Of a stretch of DNA of 64,000 nt, positions 34,316-46,245 are shown piece after piece. Each line of letters begins with the position of its first letter. The stretch's first letter is position 1. The notes under the pieces were generated by a model, which saw only the letters and a list, made by a program, of their open reading frames with translations, was not told the origin of the DNA and did not search any database. The translations under genes and the position numbers were made by a program. The DNA lies in assembly GCF_023973825.1 (NCBI RefSeq), contig NC_090122.1:186001-250000 (forward strand), written 5' to 3'. The DNA comes from Plasmodium brasilianum (lineage: Eukaryota; Apicomplexa; Aconoidasida; Haemosporida; Plasmodiidae).

Positions 34316-37300
34316 TCATTCAGGGATCATCTCCTCCACATCAATCAATTCATTAACAAGGTAAACTTTTCCGCTATTCAACACTGTTTCGTACAAGTCG
34401 TTCAACACTTTGTCGTTGGATATAGTATTCGAATTACCAACAACAACCACATGCCTTTTTGCCCTAGTAATTGCCACATTTAACCTTCTATAATCTTTTA
34501 AAAATCCAATATTTTTAAAATAATTTGAACAGACTAAAGATATAATAACAATTTCTTTTTCTCTTCCTTGAAAAGAATCAACAGTTGATATTTCGATATG
34601 CTTACAAGAGCTAGTATAATTTTTATCATTGTACATGTTATCATAAAATATATTTCTTAACAGATTCATCTGCTTCGAATAAGGAGTTATTACACATATA
34701 TTATTTACATTTATGTTGTCTACTGTTATCATCCGTTGGACTAGTTTATATATTAAGTACGCTTCACCACTGTTACTACGAGATTTGTTATTTAAGTTTA
34801 TAATATCATCTACATCTATTTTTACCATTTCATTCAGTTCGTTGTCATTCATTTGGTTTAATACATTCTTATAACTTTTATCATTGCTTAAACTTTTATC
34901 ACTGCTTAAACTTTTATCATTGCTTAAACTTTTATCACTGCTTAAACTTTTATCACTGCTTAAACTTTTATCACTGCTTAAACTTTTATCACTGCTATGA
35001 CATTCCGATCCTCTCTGCTTATCCTTACTAGTAAAAGGATCGGTTCTCTTCTTCTTTTCGGAAGCACTTGCACTGTGTGTTATATCGTATTTTTCTGTTC
35101 TTTTCCCCATACATTCGTCGTCATGATTATTATTTTTGCGTCCCTGCACACTATGTTTATCCTTACAAATGCTGAATTGATCCTCGTTCATTATCCCCTT
35201 CTTCTTGTCAACGCCTACCTTTATATCTGCACCCTTCTGATTGTCTTTTTTGGCGGACCCCGTTCTGCTGTTCTCCATGTTCAAATCGTTCACTTCTTTC
35301 CTTGAAGTAGTCTTATCCTGACCACCCACCTGCTGACTGTTTTTCCCTTTCACCTCCAGCTGCTTCATATCCACATCCTTTGTGTCATCCAAGAATTCAT
35401 CGAAACCGTCCGTTTCAATCCACGTTAATGGGCAATATGAATAATTTTGAATGATACTATTATCCGTGTGGTTTACACTGTGCTCACTTTGTTCGTCCTC
35501 TTCCTTTCTATTCTTATCGCGCGCACTATCCTTCTCCTTTTTCTTTCCCTGTTTGCTGTTTTTCTTTTTATTCCCCCCCTTCTCTTCTCTCCCTGCTTTT
35601 CGCCCTTTGTTTTCCTTGGAGTGAGTTTTCCCCTTTTGATTAGAGTAGCAAACAATATCTTGCACAGTTATAGTTTTACAGGACTCATGTGAAACCAATT
35701 TGTTATGATAAAAAATGTTATTTGACCATTTGAGAATATGGTCATTCATTCGGTACTGTATATTTAATAAAAAGGAAATTTTATTTTTATATTTTTTTAC
35801 TAATCGTTCAAATAAGGTAATATTTAATTTGCTGTTATTTTTATCATATTTTATTAAAGGTGCTAATTGTTTATGATCACCAAATAAGAAAATATTTTTT
35901 TTGGAAAAAGAAATAGGAATATAACATAAAGGTTCAGTACATTGACAACATTCATCAATACATACTACATCGAATAAGAAATTTGCGAATTTTACATATT
36001 TATTTAGTTCGTAATTAGAACTACTTGAACATGTGGAAAAAATAATATTATTCTTGTTCATTAATTCTTTAAAAAATATTTTTTTTTTATTTTTTTTATT
36101 TTTATTTAATAGCCTTATTTCATATTTTAAATTCATTATACTCTTCCGATCATAAAAATAGGAAGACTTGTCTGTTTTTTTTTTATTTCTCATTTTTGTA
36201 ATTTCGTATTTCAATTTTTCAATATCCTTATCAATGTCTTCACATAATTTATAGCTATCACATTCTTTTATTTTCTCATCGTAACTATATGCCCATAATT
36301 CTTTTTTAATTTTTGACTTTAATCCCATACGAACTACTCTCTTAATATTCATATCAATACATTTCCCTAAAATATTATCTACTGAAACATTACTTGGTCC
36401 ACTCACCAAAATTTTCATATTTCTTTTTACTAATTGGTATAAAACTTCACATAATACTGTTGTTTTACCTGTACCTGGGGGACCATGAATACAAAAAATA
36501 TCATTTGAGTATAAACAACAATACACAGCCTTCTTCTGATTATTATTCAAAGTCTTGTTACCCCACTCTCCTTTGTTACACCGGTATATGTAATTATGTT
36601 CGTTCACTATGTAATCTTCCCTGACGAAATTTGAGCTATCGTCCGTCTTGCAGTACCCTACCTCCGCAGACTTGTTCGGAGGAGTTTCATAATTATCCAG
36701 ATGGGTATCTTCATAGTTATGTAGATGGTTTAGTTCATATTTATTTAGATGGGATTCTTCTCTCTTACCCCCTCCTCTCTGACTCGCTTCACTCTCCCCA
36801 TTTGCTCCCTTACCCTGCACCTCTTCCTGTCTTTCAAAAATTTTCAATATGTTCCTTAGAAAATCGTGCTGAGAAGGGTTTTTCCCCATGAACAGTATTT
36901 GTAAAATGTCCGATGGGTTTTCCAAATTCTTTTTCATCAAGTTAATAGCATTCAGCTGTCGTTGTACAGATATTTCACTGTTAACTAAACATACGTCAAA
37001 GTAACTCTTGTCACTTAGTAAATAAGTATTGCTCACATTTAATTCTTTGCACAGTTCAGCGGTATCCCTGATCAAAAGATTTATTTGATTTTTTTTTATT
37101 TTATGAACAGTGCATACATATATATTCGTACCCTCACTAATTACGGACGCGTTTATATTTTCTTTGCCATTAACCCCACTAACATCGCTACTATTAATTT
37201 CCTTCCCCCTTCCCAACAAGTACCTCTTTCTCTTTTTTGAAAAATGAACTATGCTACCCTTGCTAAATAAGTTATGATGAAAGTTGTCTATATTCTCCTC

Positions 37301-37546
37301 ATCGCTTAAATCGTTTGTATGCACATTTCTTTTCTTTTTCACTAACTTCAGTATATACGAATTCTGACTATCATTATGTTTTGTAGCTGTTTTAATGGTC
37401 AAATCGTTTATTAAAATGCCCTTTTCAATTAATTCCTCCTTACTTAGGTATTCATAACATAGCTGTATTTCTTTGACTTCATAAATATTTTCCAACTTAA
37501 TTAGCTTCTCGAAATTGTCCAGAACCCTGGTATTCACTTCACTCAT
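34316..37546 (-). CDS. UPF1/SMUBP-2-like superfamily 1 helicase
   Basis: Single exon, 1,076 residues, ATG at 37546. SF1B motifs in order: motif I HGPPGTGKTT near residue 355; Ia SGPSNVSVDNIL; motif II VCIDECCQCTEP near 534 (DECC where UPF1-like proteins have DEA[AS/C]Q); motif III GDHKQLAPL near 560; QYRMN near 598; motif IV-region VITPYSKQ near 945; motif V VDSFQGREKEIV near 992; motif VI RRLNVAITRAKR near 1025. This places it in the UPF1/IGHMBP2/senataxin group, ATP-driven 5'-3' translocases on RNA or DNA. There is no UPF1 CH zinc domain and no R3H or AN1 domain that I can see, so SMUBP-2-like is the best fit. About 260 residues of charged low-complexity sequence separate the two RecA lobes (residues about 640-900), ending in an 18-bp tandem repeat (SSDKSL units). 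Confidence 0.93.
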   Translation of the reverse strand: MSEVNTRVLDNFEKLIKLENIYEVKEIQLCYEYLSKEELIEKGILINDLTIKTATKHNDSQNSYILKLVKKKRNVHTNDLSDEENIDNFHHNLFSKGSIVHFSKKRKRYLLGRGKEINSSDVSGVNGKENINASVISEGTNIYVCTVHKIKKNQINLLIRDTAELCKELNVSNTYLLSDKSYFDVCLVNSEISVQRQLNAINLMKKNLENPSDILQILFMGKNPSQHDFLRNILKIFERQEEVQGKGANGESEASQRGGGKREESHLNKYELNHLHNYEDTHLDNYETPPNKSAEVGYCKTDDSSNFVREDYIVNEHNYIYRCNKGEWGNKTLNNNQKKAVYCCLYSNDIFCIHGPPGTGKTTVLCEVLYQLVKRNMKILVSGPSNVSVDNILGKCIDMNIKRVVRMGLKSKIKKELWAYSYDEKIKECDSYKLCEDIDKDIEKLKYEITKMRNKKKTDKSSYFYDRKSIMNLKYEIRLLNKNKKNKKKIFFKELMNKNNIIFSTCSSSSNYELNKYVKFANFLFDVVCIDECCQCTEPLCYIPISFSKKNIFLFGDHKQLAPLIKYDKNNSKLNITLFERLVKKYKNKISFLLNIQYRMNDHILKWSNNIFYHNKLVSHESCKTITVQDIVCYSNQKGKTHSKENKGRKAGREEKGGNKKKNSKQGKKKEKDSARDKNRKEEDEQSEHSVNHTDNSIIQNYSYCPLTWIETDGFDEFLDDTKDVDMKQLEVKGKNSQQVGGQDKTTSRKEVNDLNMENSRTGSAKKDNQKGADIKVGVDKKKGIMNEDQFSICKDKHSVQGRKNNNHDDECMGKRTEKYDITHSASASEKKKRTDPFTSKDKQRGSECHSSDKSLSSDKSLSSDKSLSSDKSLSNDKSLSSDKSLSNDKSYKNVLNQMNDNELNEMVKIDVDDIINLNNKSRSNSGEAYLIYKLVQRMITVDNINVNNICVITPYSKQMNLLRNIFYDNMYNDKNYTSSCKHIEISTVDSFQGREKEIVIISLVCSNYFKNIGFLKDYRRLNVAITRAKRHVVVVGNSNTISNDKVLNDLYETVLNSGKVYLVNELIDVEEMIPE
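34878..34998 (-). repeat. 18-bp coding tandem repeat (SSDKSL units)
   Basis: About seven copies of an 18-bp unit (aacttttatcactgctta on plus) inside the inter-lobe insert of the SF1 helicase. Units differ only at one a/g-type site that changes Ser to Asn. Confidence 0.9.
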
Positions 37547-39570
37547 GATGAACCTCCTCCCATGTAGTTATTTATGTACATGTATATGGGTTTATTCCTG
37601 CTACTATATACGTTTATGCGTTCTCGTATGCACTTGCACGGATTTGTATATTTTTGTTTATGTGTAATGCTAACAAAACAAACTAAAAGAAACAGAGAAA
37701 AGTAAGGAGCTCATTCTGTACCTCTACCTATTCATATATTGCAAATTTAGGTATAATATGAAAACCGAAAAGCAGAATATGGGACTGATGAATAGATATG
37801 GGGGTAGGGAAGCAATTATTTATTTTATTTTTATTTTATTTTTATTTTATTTTTATTTTATTTATTTTATTTTTATTTTATTTATTTTATTTTTATTTTA
37901 TTTATTTTTTTTATTTTATTTATTTTATTCATTTTTTGTTCGTTATGTTTTTTACGTACGGATGTAGGTCCCAAATTTTATTACCTCATAAATTCAAGAA
38001 TAAATTCGTATATCTATTCTGATAGATATTTTGGAGAAATAAAAAAGAAAAAAGAAAATATGCACGGGATATACAAATATTTATATACGTACACAAGCGT
38101 ATGTACATATACATTTAAGTGCATGTATGAAATAGATGAATTGATACCAAGATCGATGGAACAATGCTTGAAAAAATAGAATAATTTTTTGATTATTTAT
38201 TTTTTTTTTTTTGTGTGTGTGTAGGCCTCAAGTTTTGACACAGTGCAGTCGGCATACAGGTTTTAAAATTTATACTGGGGAAGTACAAAGCCAAGATTAA
38301 AAAAAAATATATTCATTTATATACATAAGAATACATATACGTGCACTTACACAAATACGTACATATATACATATGAGTACATTTACACGTATACGTACAT
38401 ATATATATATATATACTTACGCATACACATATATGTACATACATACATATACATACATACATACATATACATACATATACATACATCTACATACATATAT
38501 GTTAATGTATATACATTTTTTTATTTCGCCGGGCGATAAGCTTATACTAGTATATAATCCTGAACGTAGGATGTATCAGCTTAACAATATATGAGGAATA
38601 CTTAGCAAAAAGGTAAAAGTTGAACAAAACAAAATAAAGCAGGATATAGTAGTATAAAGCAAGGTAAAGTAAGATAACGCAAGATTAAACAAAACGAAAT
38701 ATAAAAAAGCAAAACCAAAGAAGCATACATTTGAGCATCAATTTTTAAGTGCGAACACACGGCTCATTAAGTGTAGTGTTATATATGTGTAAAAAGAGAA
38801 GAGCAATTCGTATAAGTTATGTGTAGCACCAATTTACAAATATCTAAAAGAACCGAGTTATTTATAAAAATGTGTATTATATAAACCTAATATCAGCGGT
38901 TCAGTGTGTTTTTGTTTTATGTACAACTTCCCTTATTATACTTATGATTCGCAGATGTGTGCGATTAAATAGTTTTTTCCAAGTTTTTGTTCGCTTAAGT
39001 TCGTGGGGTCAACAAGTGGGATATATCTCCAGTCATATGTACTTCCATATGTGCTATTATATATACGTCCATATGCCTTTCCATATATACTTTCACATGT
39101 ATTTACGTACAATTATACTCCCAGAAGCACACCTTTGCTCATCGCTCTACAATTTTATGCATATCCTTTTTACCGCAGTCATTTTTTTAAAGAGATACAA
39201 ATTTCCAATTATTTTGATCCACCATTTTAGCTTATTTTCTCGACGATTAACTAATTGCTGATACATGTGCATGAGTGGGAAACCCTTACATATATGATTA
39301 CTCTGATTTAGCATTAAGTGGATGTAACCCTTTTCCGTAGAGCGAAATTGGTAGTGGCCTTTTTTGAAATAGATTTACGCGTCGAGTTTTTGTTACGTCG
39401 TTTTGTCATATCGCAATCTTGTCATACTGTAACCCTGTCGAACCGCAATTCTGTCAAACTACAGTCCTGTTAAATTACAATTCTGCTATATTGTACTTTT
39501 TTGTAATTAAATTTTTTTTTTTTTCCCTTTTGACCACTACAAATATACCTCCATATTTGGATGCTTAAAG
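37547..39570. other. 2-kb divergent intergenic region
   Basis: Between the starts of the SF1 helicase (minus) and the kinase (plus). Low-complexity tracts: TTTTA repeats at 37817-37935, ACATACAT(AT) repeats at 38395-38505, and the 16-bp degenerate repeat at 39405-39490. No gene is supported; open frames at 37758, 38373, 38872 and 39003 are composition artefacts. Confidence 0.65.
39405..39490 (+). repeat. Degenerate 16-bp repeat upstream of the kinase start
   Basis: Five diverged copies of a unit like atcgcaatcttgtcat (compare accgcaattctgtcaa, actacagtcctgttaa, attacaattctgctat). It ends about 80 bp before the kinase ATG and is GC-richer than its surroundings, so it could contribute regulatory sites; nothing proves that. 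Confidence 0.6.
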
Positions 39571-42500
39571 ATGGGTAACACTACAAGTAGCAAAACTAGC
39601 AAGTATGTTGAATTTGAAAATTACAGATATATAGGAGAATTAAATAATGATAGAATGCCAAATGGGAAGGGGGTAGTTTTATATAACTCAGGGGAGTCCT
39701 TTTACGGTTCTTTTTTAAATGGGAAAAGAAATGGAAAGGGGGTTTATATAGACCGAATGCTAACAAAGTATATATGCAACTGGAAAAATGATAAGGTTTT
39801 TAGAGGAGTGCACATAATACCCTTCAATAGTGATCGTGTTTTTTTCATGTTATATGAGAACGGACAAGTGGCTTCCTGTGAAATGTTCGGTATTGTTAAG
39901 AGGAATAGTAGTGCACGTAGCGATGAGAATATCGATAAGAAGAGCAGTGGACGTAGCAGTGGACGTAACAGTGGACGTAACAGTGGACGTAACAGTGGAC
40001 GTAACAGTGGACGTAACAGTGGACGTAGCAGTGGACGTAACAGTGGACGTAGCAGTGGACATAGCAGTGGACGTAGCAGTGGAAATCTTAACATGAGCGA
40101 CCTAAACCCACTCCGTAGTTCGAACGGAGTAACAGTATCTGCTTCTGCTCAGGAAGAGATAAATAGGGAAAGAAGTGAAGAGGGCCCAAATAAAAATGGC
40201 GTTACAAATGATTGCATAAAAAGAGAAAATAATCTCATGCAAGACCCCTCCCACTTAAATGAAAAAATTAACGTATCGGAGGAAAAACAAACATGCATTT
40301 ATAATAGTCAGCATTATGGTGCGAGCAAAAGAGAAGAGAATAACAATTTGTACAAAAACAGTAACAAAAAAGAGGTAAAAATAGACAGTCTGACCAATTT
40401 CTTCTACTCATCATCAGACTGTTCTGATGAGTTCGTTAGTTCAAATTATATAACAAGTTCAACAAAGAAGGAACTCAAAAAGAAGGCCAATTGTTCACCT
40501 AGTTTCCATTCCCCAAAGGAAGAGAAAGAAAGGGATGGAAATATAAATAAACAAATAAAACAACAACTAAAAGAAAATGAAATGTCCAACCATATAGATG
40601 ATTTAAGGGTATATGGAAAAGTGCATAGTGCCAATAGGAGATATAAAAACAAATACATGTTACACAATATTGGAAATCCAAACAAGGGAAATATAAATAT
40701 TGAAAATTACGAAATGTGGTCTAGAAAAGAAATAGCTCAATGGCTTACTCTATGTAATGTCCCTATCAAATGGATTATATCTGTTTATAAAAATAATATT
40801 ACAGGAAATATGCTAAATGATTTAAATATAGATACCATAAGGGAACAGCTAGGTATTTTACCTTACGGACATGCAATAAAGTTATTACAGCTCATTAAAA
40901 ATCTTAGAATTATGGCGTACAATAAAAAATTTGCAAGGAACCTTCATCTGGAGGAATACGCAGGTTATTTGAAAAGGGTGGGAAAGAAGCAAAGGGAGAA
41001 GGAGCAAAGGAAGAAGGAGCAAAAGAAGAAGGAGCAAAGGAAGAAGGAGCAAAAGAAGAAGAAGCAAAAGGGGAAAGAGAAAAAGGAGGAAGAAAACCAA
41101 AGGGGGGAAAACAAAATACATCCAACTGCTGTAACCAACCAAAGTGCATCGGAACAAAACCTGGAAGATGCACAAGTAAATAATAGCATAAACAGAGACA
41201 CAATTCCCCCAATGGAGAAGAATATTATCAATGATAAAAAAAAAACTAGTACTTCGAAACCCATAAATTCGTGTATATCTACTATGCCCTACAACTGTGT
41301 TGATAAATCACAAGGAAAACATGGTCATACCATTAAGTTTATTGAAGACAAGTCTACAATATATAGGTGCATTGAGAACGCGGGAATCAGAAATGAAGAG
41401 AATGGGTGGGCTGGCAAAACTACTGATCAGAGTAAAGAGGAAGTTGAGGAAGGAACTGATAAATGCCGTACGAATGGGAGTATAGAAGTCAGTTTGATTA
41501 AAAAAAAAAAAAAAGAAGAAGAGAAAGATGATGTTGATAGAGCGAGGAAAGGGGAGACGACCAATCATGTGGAGAAAACTGGGAAAAAGGGGTTAAATAA
41601 CCATGTTGATGGAACGGGACAAATGGAGTTAAACAACCATGTTGATGGAACGGGACAAATGGAGTTAAACAACCATGTTGATGGAACTAATGAAAGCGAG
41701 ACGAACAACCGTCTGGGTGGAATTGACCAAAGGGAGACGAATACGGAAGATATAAAGGACGAAAAAAGGAAAAAATCAAAGAGGGAGATAAAAAAAGAAA
41801 AACGAAAATTGCTTTACAACTTTCATGAGAAATACACATTGATTAATGATATCATAAACACATCCAACGAAAATTTATATGTCAGTGATTCTGCATTAGA
41901 AGTATCGGTAACTTCCTCATTGTCATCCTTTTCCTATACAACGACAACATCCGGATCTCTTACACTATCTGAATCTTCAATTCGTACTAAGACATCTAGT
42001 CTGTTAAGTGTTGAAAGCCAATCCAAAAAAATCAATCCACAAAGTAGAATCATTTATGCAAGGGGTAAAAGTCATATGAGTGATAAAAACGTAAAGATGA
42101 AATTTTCTTCACCATTGTCATTACCTCTGATATCACCACAGAAGACCCCCCAACCACCGGCATCCAATTTATCAACCAATCCCGCTTCATCATCCTCTTC
42201 TTCATCATCCTCTTCTTCATCATCCTCGTCCAGTGCTTCCTCCTGCACATCGTCCCTTTTATCATCCTCGTCTTTCTGCTCAAGCAGAAGAGAAGATATC
42301 ATATTTAGCACTCGGAACAAAATAATAAAGTATTCAAACAATATATATATGAACAACAATTTAGCATTTTCCTACTTATATAGTTTTATAATACCGCATG
42401 AAGACTTAACGTTTTTGCATCACATAGAAAACTACTATATCATTGATGAAAATCAGAGTAGTATTAACAGTAAAGATATTACCATAGATGAAAATTTTCA

Positions 42501-45500
42501 TTTTAAAAAAAAAGAGAAAAATAGTTTATTAAATTATAAGAGAGGAAGTAGTTGTAGTGAGAAAGGGAATGGAAATACCTTTAACTACAGAAAACTTAAG
42601 AGTAGAGTATTTAAAGGAAAATATATGGGTAAGGATGTAGCAATAAAGGTATTAGTTGGGAAAATAAAAAATTTTTATCACTTCCACAAAATGATATATA
42701 AACTATATGTATTAAGGCATTCTAATATTGCTTTGATAATGGGAGTTGCTATTTATTATCCTTTTGTTTTTATTGTTTATGAATATTTAAAAAATCGATG
42801 TTTATTCTCCTACCTACATTGTATAAAGAATGAGCAAGTTTATATAAGTAAGTTTTTTAAAAAATACAAAAGGAGCTGTATTTCAGGTGTACACAAAGGG
42901 GAATCCACAAAGGGGAGTAATAATAATGGTAGTAGTGGAAGCAATGGAAGTAGGGGAAGTAGTAGAAGCAGTGGAAGCAGTGGAAGCAGTGGAAGCAGTG
43001 GAAGCAGTGGAAGTAGTAGAAGCAGTGGAAGCAGTGGAAGTAGTGGAAGTAGTAGAAGCAGTGGAAACAGTGGAAACAGTGGAAGTAGTGGAAGTAGTGG
43101 ACGTAGTGGACGTAGTGGAAGCAACGCCTCTAATGCTGCTAATGCCGCTAACCCAAACAATGTTCGTGCTGACCGAAATGTATATGACTATTCGTCCCCC
43201 CCAAACACGGCTTCTCACAAATATGATACATCATCAGATAAGGGCAGAAAAAAAATGATTAGTACAGATGGAAGGGAAAAAAACTGTGTAATGAACCAAA
43301 CGCATTTAACGTGCAGAGTGAATAGAATAAAAAGGACAAACAGAAAAAGCAGTAAAAAGAATGGTGATAACTACAGTAGTGCGACGGAAAACAGTTTAAG
43401 CGAAGAATTACGTTTTGAGCCAGCTAGTAACAGAACTAGTGAAGGCCTTCGTATACAGAATAATAAATTTAATATATTCAATTATGAACATAATGTTTTG
43501 TGTGGAGCATATGCTGATCAAATTAAATATAGGAAAGAGATAAAGCCTCGAGCTGCTAATGATACTGATATGACAGAACATAATTCCAGTTCTGAATATG
43601 ATGAGGCATCGATAGAAAAGAAAGCCAGCAATATTGCTACGAACAGAGATAGCTGTAATAGGAAAAGCAACAGACGATATAAGAGAGACAAACCAAAAAA
43701 AACAAATCCGAATGATATAAGTAAAACTAGCAAAAAAGTTGGTAGTAAACTAGAGATGAAAAAAAGCATTCATTTAGATCATCCTTGTTCATTCCCCGAA
43801 TTCCAGAAAGAATTATTTTCATATTTAAAAAGGAAAAAAAAAAAAAAAAAAAAAAAAAGTACTTTTCAGCTACTTAAAAACGCAAATTTACATTAATTCA
43901 AGAAAAAACACTTTCAGAAATAATCGCCTAAGTGTCCAGAGAATTATGAAGATTATAACGTAAAAAAAATAAGAAAAAAAAAAAAAAAAAATAGTAGAAC
44001 ATTTTAAGCAAACTTAACAAGAGTTTTAAGCATTTTTATTTACATAATTTCCTTTCTTTTTTTGACAGAGATATAACCCTGGCATGCTCGTACTTAGAAA
44101 AGCAAAAGGTATGTTATTTTGTCTTTTTTTCGACTACCCAGTTTTTTATTATTTGCTATGTTAGCGGATGTAAAAATGTATTTTTTTTTTTAATTTTTTT
44201 TTTTAGTTATATCCCCTAAATTTGAAACCCACTAACGTCCTTCTGGACGAGTTTTTGAATGCAAAGGTGTCGGACTTTGGTATTAGCAAAATTGAAAAAT
44301 GCCTTGATACGAACATTGATTATTCCTATGTTGTTTTTCCAAATAATTTAATAAAATTCAACAGAAAATATTCACAGAAAAAAGTAAAGAAGATGCAAAT
44401 TGTTAACAAAAAATCAAATGATTTGTTGTACATATATGATGATAAGAATAATGCGCATAAATATAATACGAAGCAGATTTATTCCTCCTCTGCTGGTCAG
44501 TGTGCTCCTATTTCCTTCTGGACACCCCCAGAGGTGAGAAAAAGAAAAGAAAAAAAAGAAGAAAAAGGAAGAAAAAAGAAGAAATAAGAAGAAAAAGGAA
44601 GAAAAAGGAAGAAAAAAAAAAGAGAATGAATACAATAAGGAAACATATCAATAAATGAATGAACGCTTCACCATTTATTGAATATATACTCGTGCAAATG
44701 TTTCCACAATTGTTTGTCTTCACATATTATATGCGAAATAAAAATATTTAACACTCCACAGGTTCTAAGGGGGAAAAGAAACAAACTTGCATATGCTGAT
44801 GTTTATGCATTCGGAATAATACTATGGGAGATGGTAAAAGAATGGGAAAAAGATAAAATGAGGGAGTAGGGTATGCATGTACCTACATTTATATAATGCA
44901 TTTTCGAATTATTCTACGTTTTTTTTTTTTTTTTTTTTTTTTTTCCTTTTAGCTGTCTAACAGTATTCCTTTTAATTATCCTTTCAAATCGCATTTAGTG
45001 GTACGCCCTTTTACTTTAATAATTGAGCAATAAACAAGCATAAACAAACGGATATATACCCATATGTGTATCCATATGTTATGTTTACATATACATATGA
45101 ACATTTTTATAATTTCACATGCGTCAATGTTTTGCTACAGGCTGCGGTTGGCTTTGCTAAGGAGCAATTATCCTTCAGCAACATCCCCATGCCCATTCAA
45201 GTAATAGGACAAAATAAATAAAAAAACAAGGACCGTACACATTCGCTCACACGCTCATACACACAAACACATATATATATATATGTACATTTATTAGTAT
45301 ACATATATGGGCATTTAGCTAAAATATCGTAGCGTAAAAAGTGCTCAATTTTTCCTTTTTTTAGAGCTTGATAAAAAGTTGCACTAATAGGGATAAATAC
45401 AAAAGGCCTACATTTGGCCAAATTTTAATCGTTTTGTCTAAATTATACGAAAAAGTAAAATTAAATGTACACAAATTATGAGAACAAGAACTGCGTATTT

Positions 45501-45673
45501 GTTTTTCCATTATACCACATAACACAGTACATACATTTTAGTAATTTTATTTTATTATATCATTTTACTTTATTTTTTTTATTTTTTATTTTTATTTTAT
45601 TTTTTTTTTATTGCTTGTTCAGGCAAATACTAAGGCGGAAGATGCCTTAATTTCGTTCATGGATGGAACATAA
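39571..45673 (+). CDS. MORN-SAM-TKL kinase family protein, probable pseudokinase; frame broken at a poly(A) run
   Basis: Exons: 39571-43959, 44069-44108, 44207-44533, 44762-44833, 44953-45000, 45141-45200, 45365-45454, 45623-45673. With one A removed from a 25-A run (43834-43858) the frame is 5,076 nt (1,691 residues). N-terminus MGNTTSSK is a good N-myristoylation signal. MORN-type repeats (YIGELNND, GESFYGSFLNGKRNGKGVY) follow at residues 15-75. A SAM domain (WSRKEIAQWLTLCNVPIKW to LLQLIKNLR) lies near 381-450. The kinase part has VAIKV (Lys kept) near 1023 and DFGIS, but the catalytic loop reads LYPLNLKPTNVLLD, so HRD becomes PLN and the catalytic Asp is Asn. The Gly-rich loop and the helix C Glu are also not recognisable. 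A 350-residue insert with Gly/Ser repeats sits inside the kinase domain. The combination matches the TKL kinases with SAM/MORN domains known in Plasmodium. Confidence 0.9.
39945..40083 (+). repeat. 12-bp coding tandem repeat (SGRN/SGRS units)
   Basis: About eleven copies of a 12-bp unit (agtggacgtaac/agc) between the MORN and SAM regions of the kinase-like gene. It encodes Ser-Gly-Arg-Asn/Ser and makes a highly basic linker. Confidence 0.88.
42915..43120 (+). repeat. Gly/Ser coding repeat inside the kinase domain insert
   Basis: Repeats of ggaagcagt/ggaagtagt/agaagcagt encode (S-G-S)n/(R-S-S)n for about 65 residues within the insert between the N-lobe and the catalytic loop of the TKL-like protein. 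Confidence 0.85.
43834..43858 (+). other. 25-A run at the kinase frame switch
   Basis: The first frame runs 17 residues past the run to a stop at 43896. The adjacent frame reads on to NRLSVQRIMKII and splices in phase into the next kinase exon. The run is one A long (or two short). Confidence 0.83.
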
Positions 45674-46075
45674 TGAGCTAATTGGAAGAGACAAAATCAG
45701 TTAGAAGAAACCAAAAAATTGACCATTATGTTTGTTTAATTTTTTCTAATATGTATCATATTTATTTTTGTGTATTCATTCCATTGATACAATAAAACAC
45801 ACACTTATATATTTGTTTTAATGTCCCAAATGGCTCTCATAATTTCATTAATCTAGTTGAAATTTTTATGTGTAAATACACTTAGTAACGTATGTATATG
45901 TAGACGTACATATATAATTATATGTGTTCATATGCATACATGAATATATACATATATATACATAAATGTACACTCATATTTATCTTTTTGTGGTAAAGTG
46001 AAGGAACAAAATTAACATTTCACAGGGTTGTGTTTGTTTTCCATTTATAGCTTACATATACATACATAAGTGTGT

Positions 46076-46115
<40 letters not shown>

Positions 46116-46245
46116 GCAAACATTTTTTCGTAATTTAAACCTTCATTTTGGAAAAAAAAAAAAAAAACTTAACATATTTATAAGTATATACATGTGTATA
46201 TATAAAAACGTATAAATTTCTTCAATCCCCCCTAAAGCAACAAAA
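45674..46245. other. Intergenic region, no gene seen
   Basis: 572 bp of AT-rich spacer with a (TA)n tract near 46080-46107. Probably the 3' UTR of the kinase gene plus the promoter of the coiled-coil gene. Confidence 0.6.

Noticed and set aside
39420..39460. GGTTCGACAGG on the minus strand, resembling a tRNA B box
   Set aside because: It is one copy of a degenerate 16-bp repeat; no A box or cloverleaf can be drawn.
39744..40094. Leu/Arg/Pro-rich minus-strand frame opposite the kinase gene
   Set aside because: Shadow of the SGRN coding repeat on the plus strand, where the MORN and SAM domains confirm the true frame.
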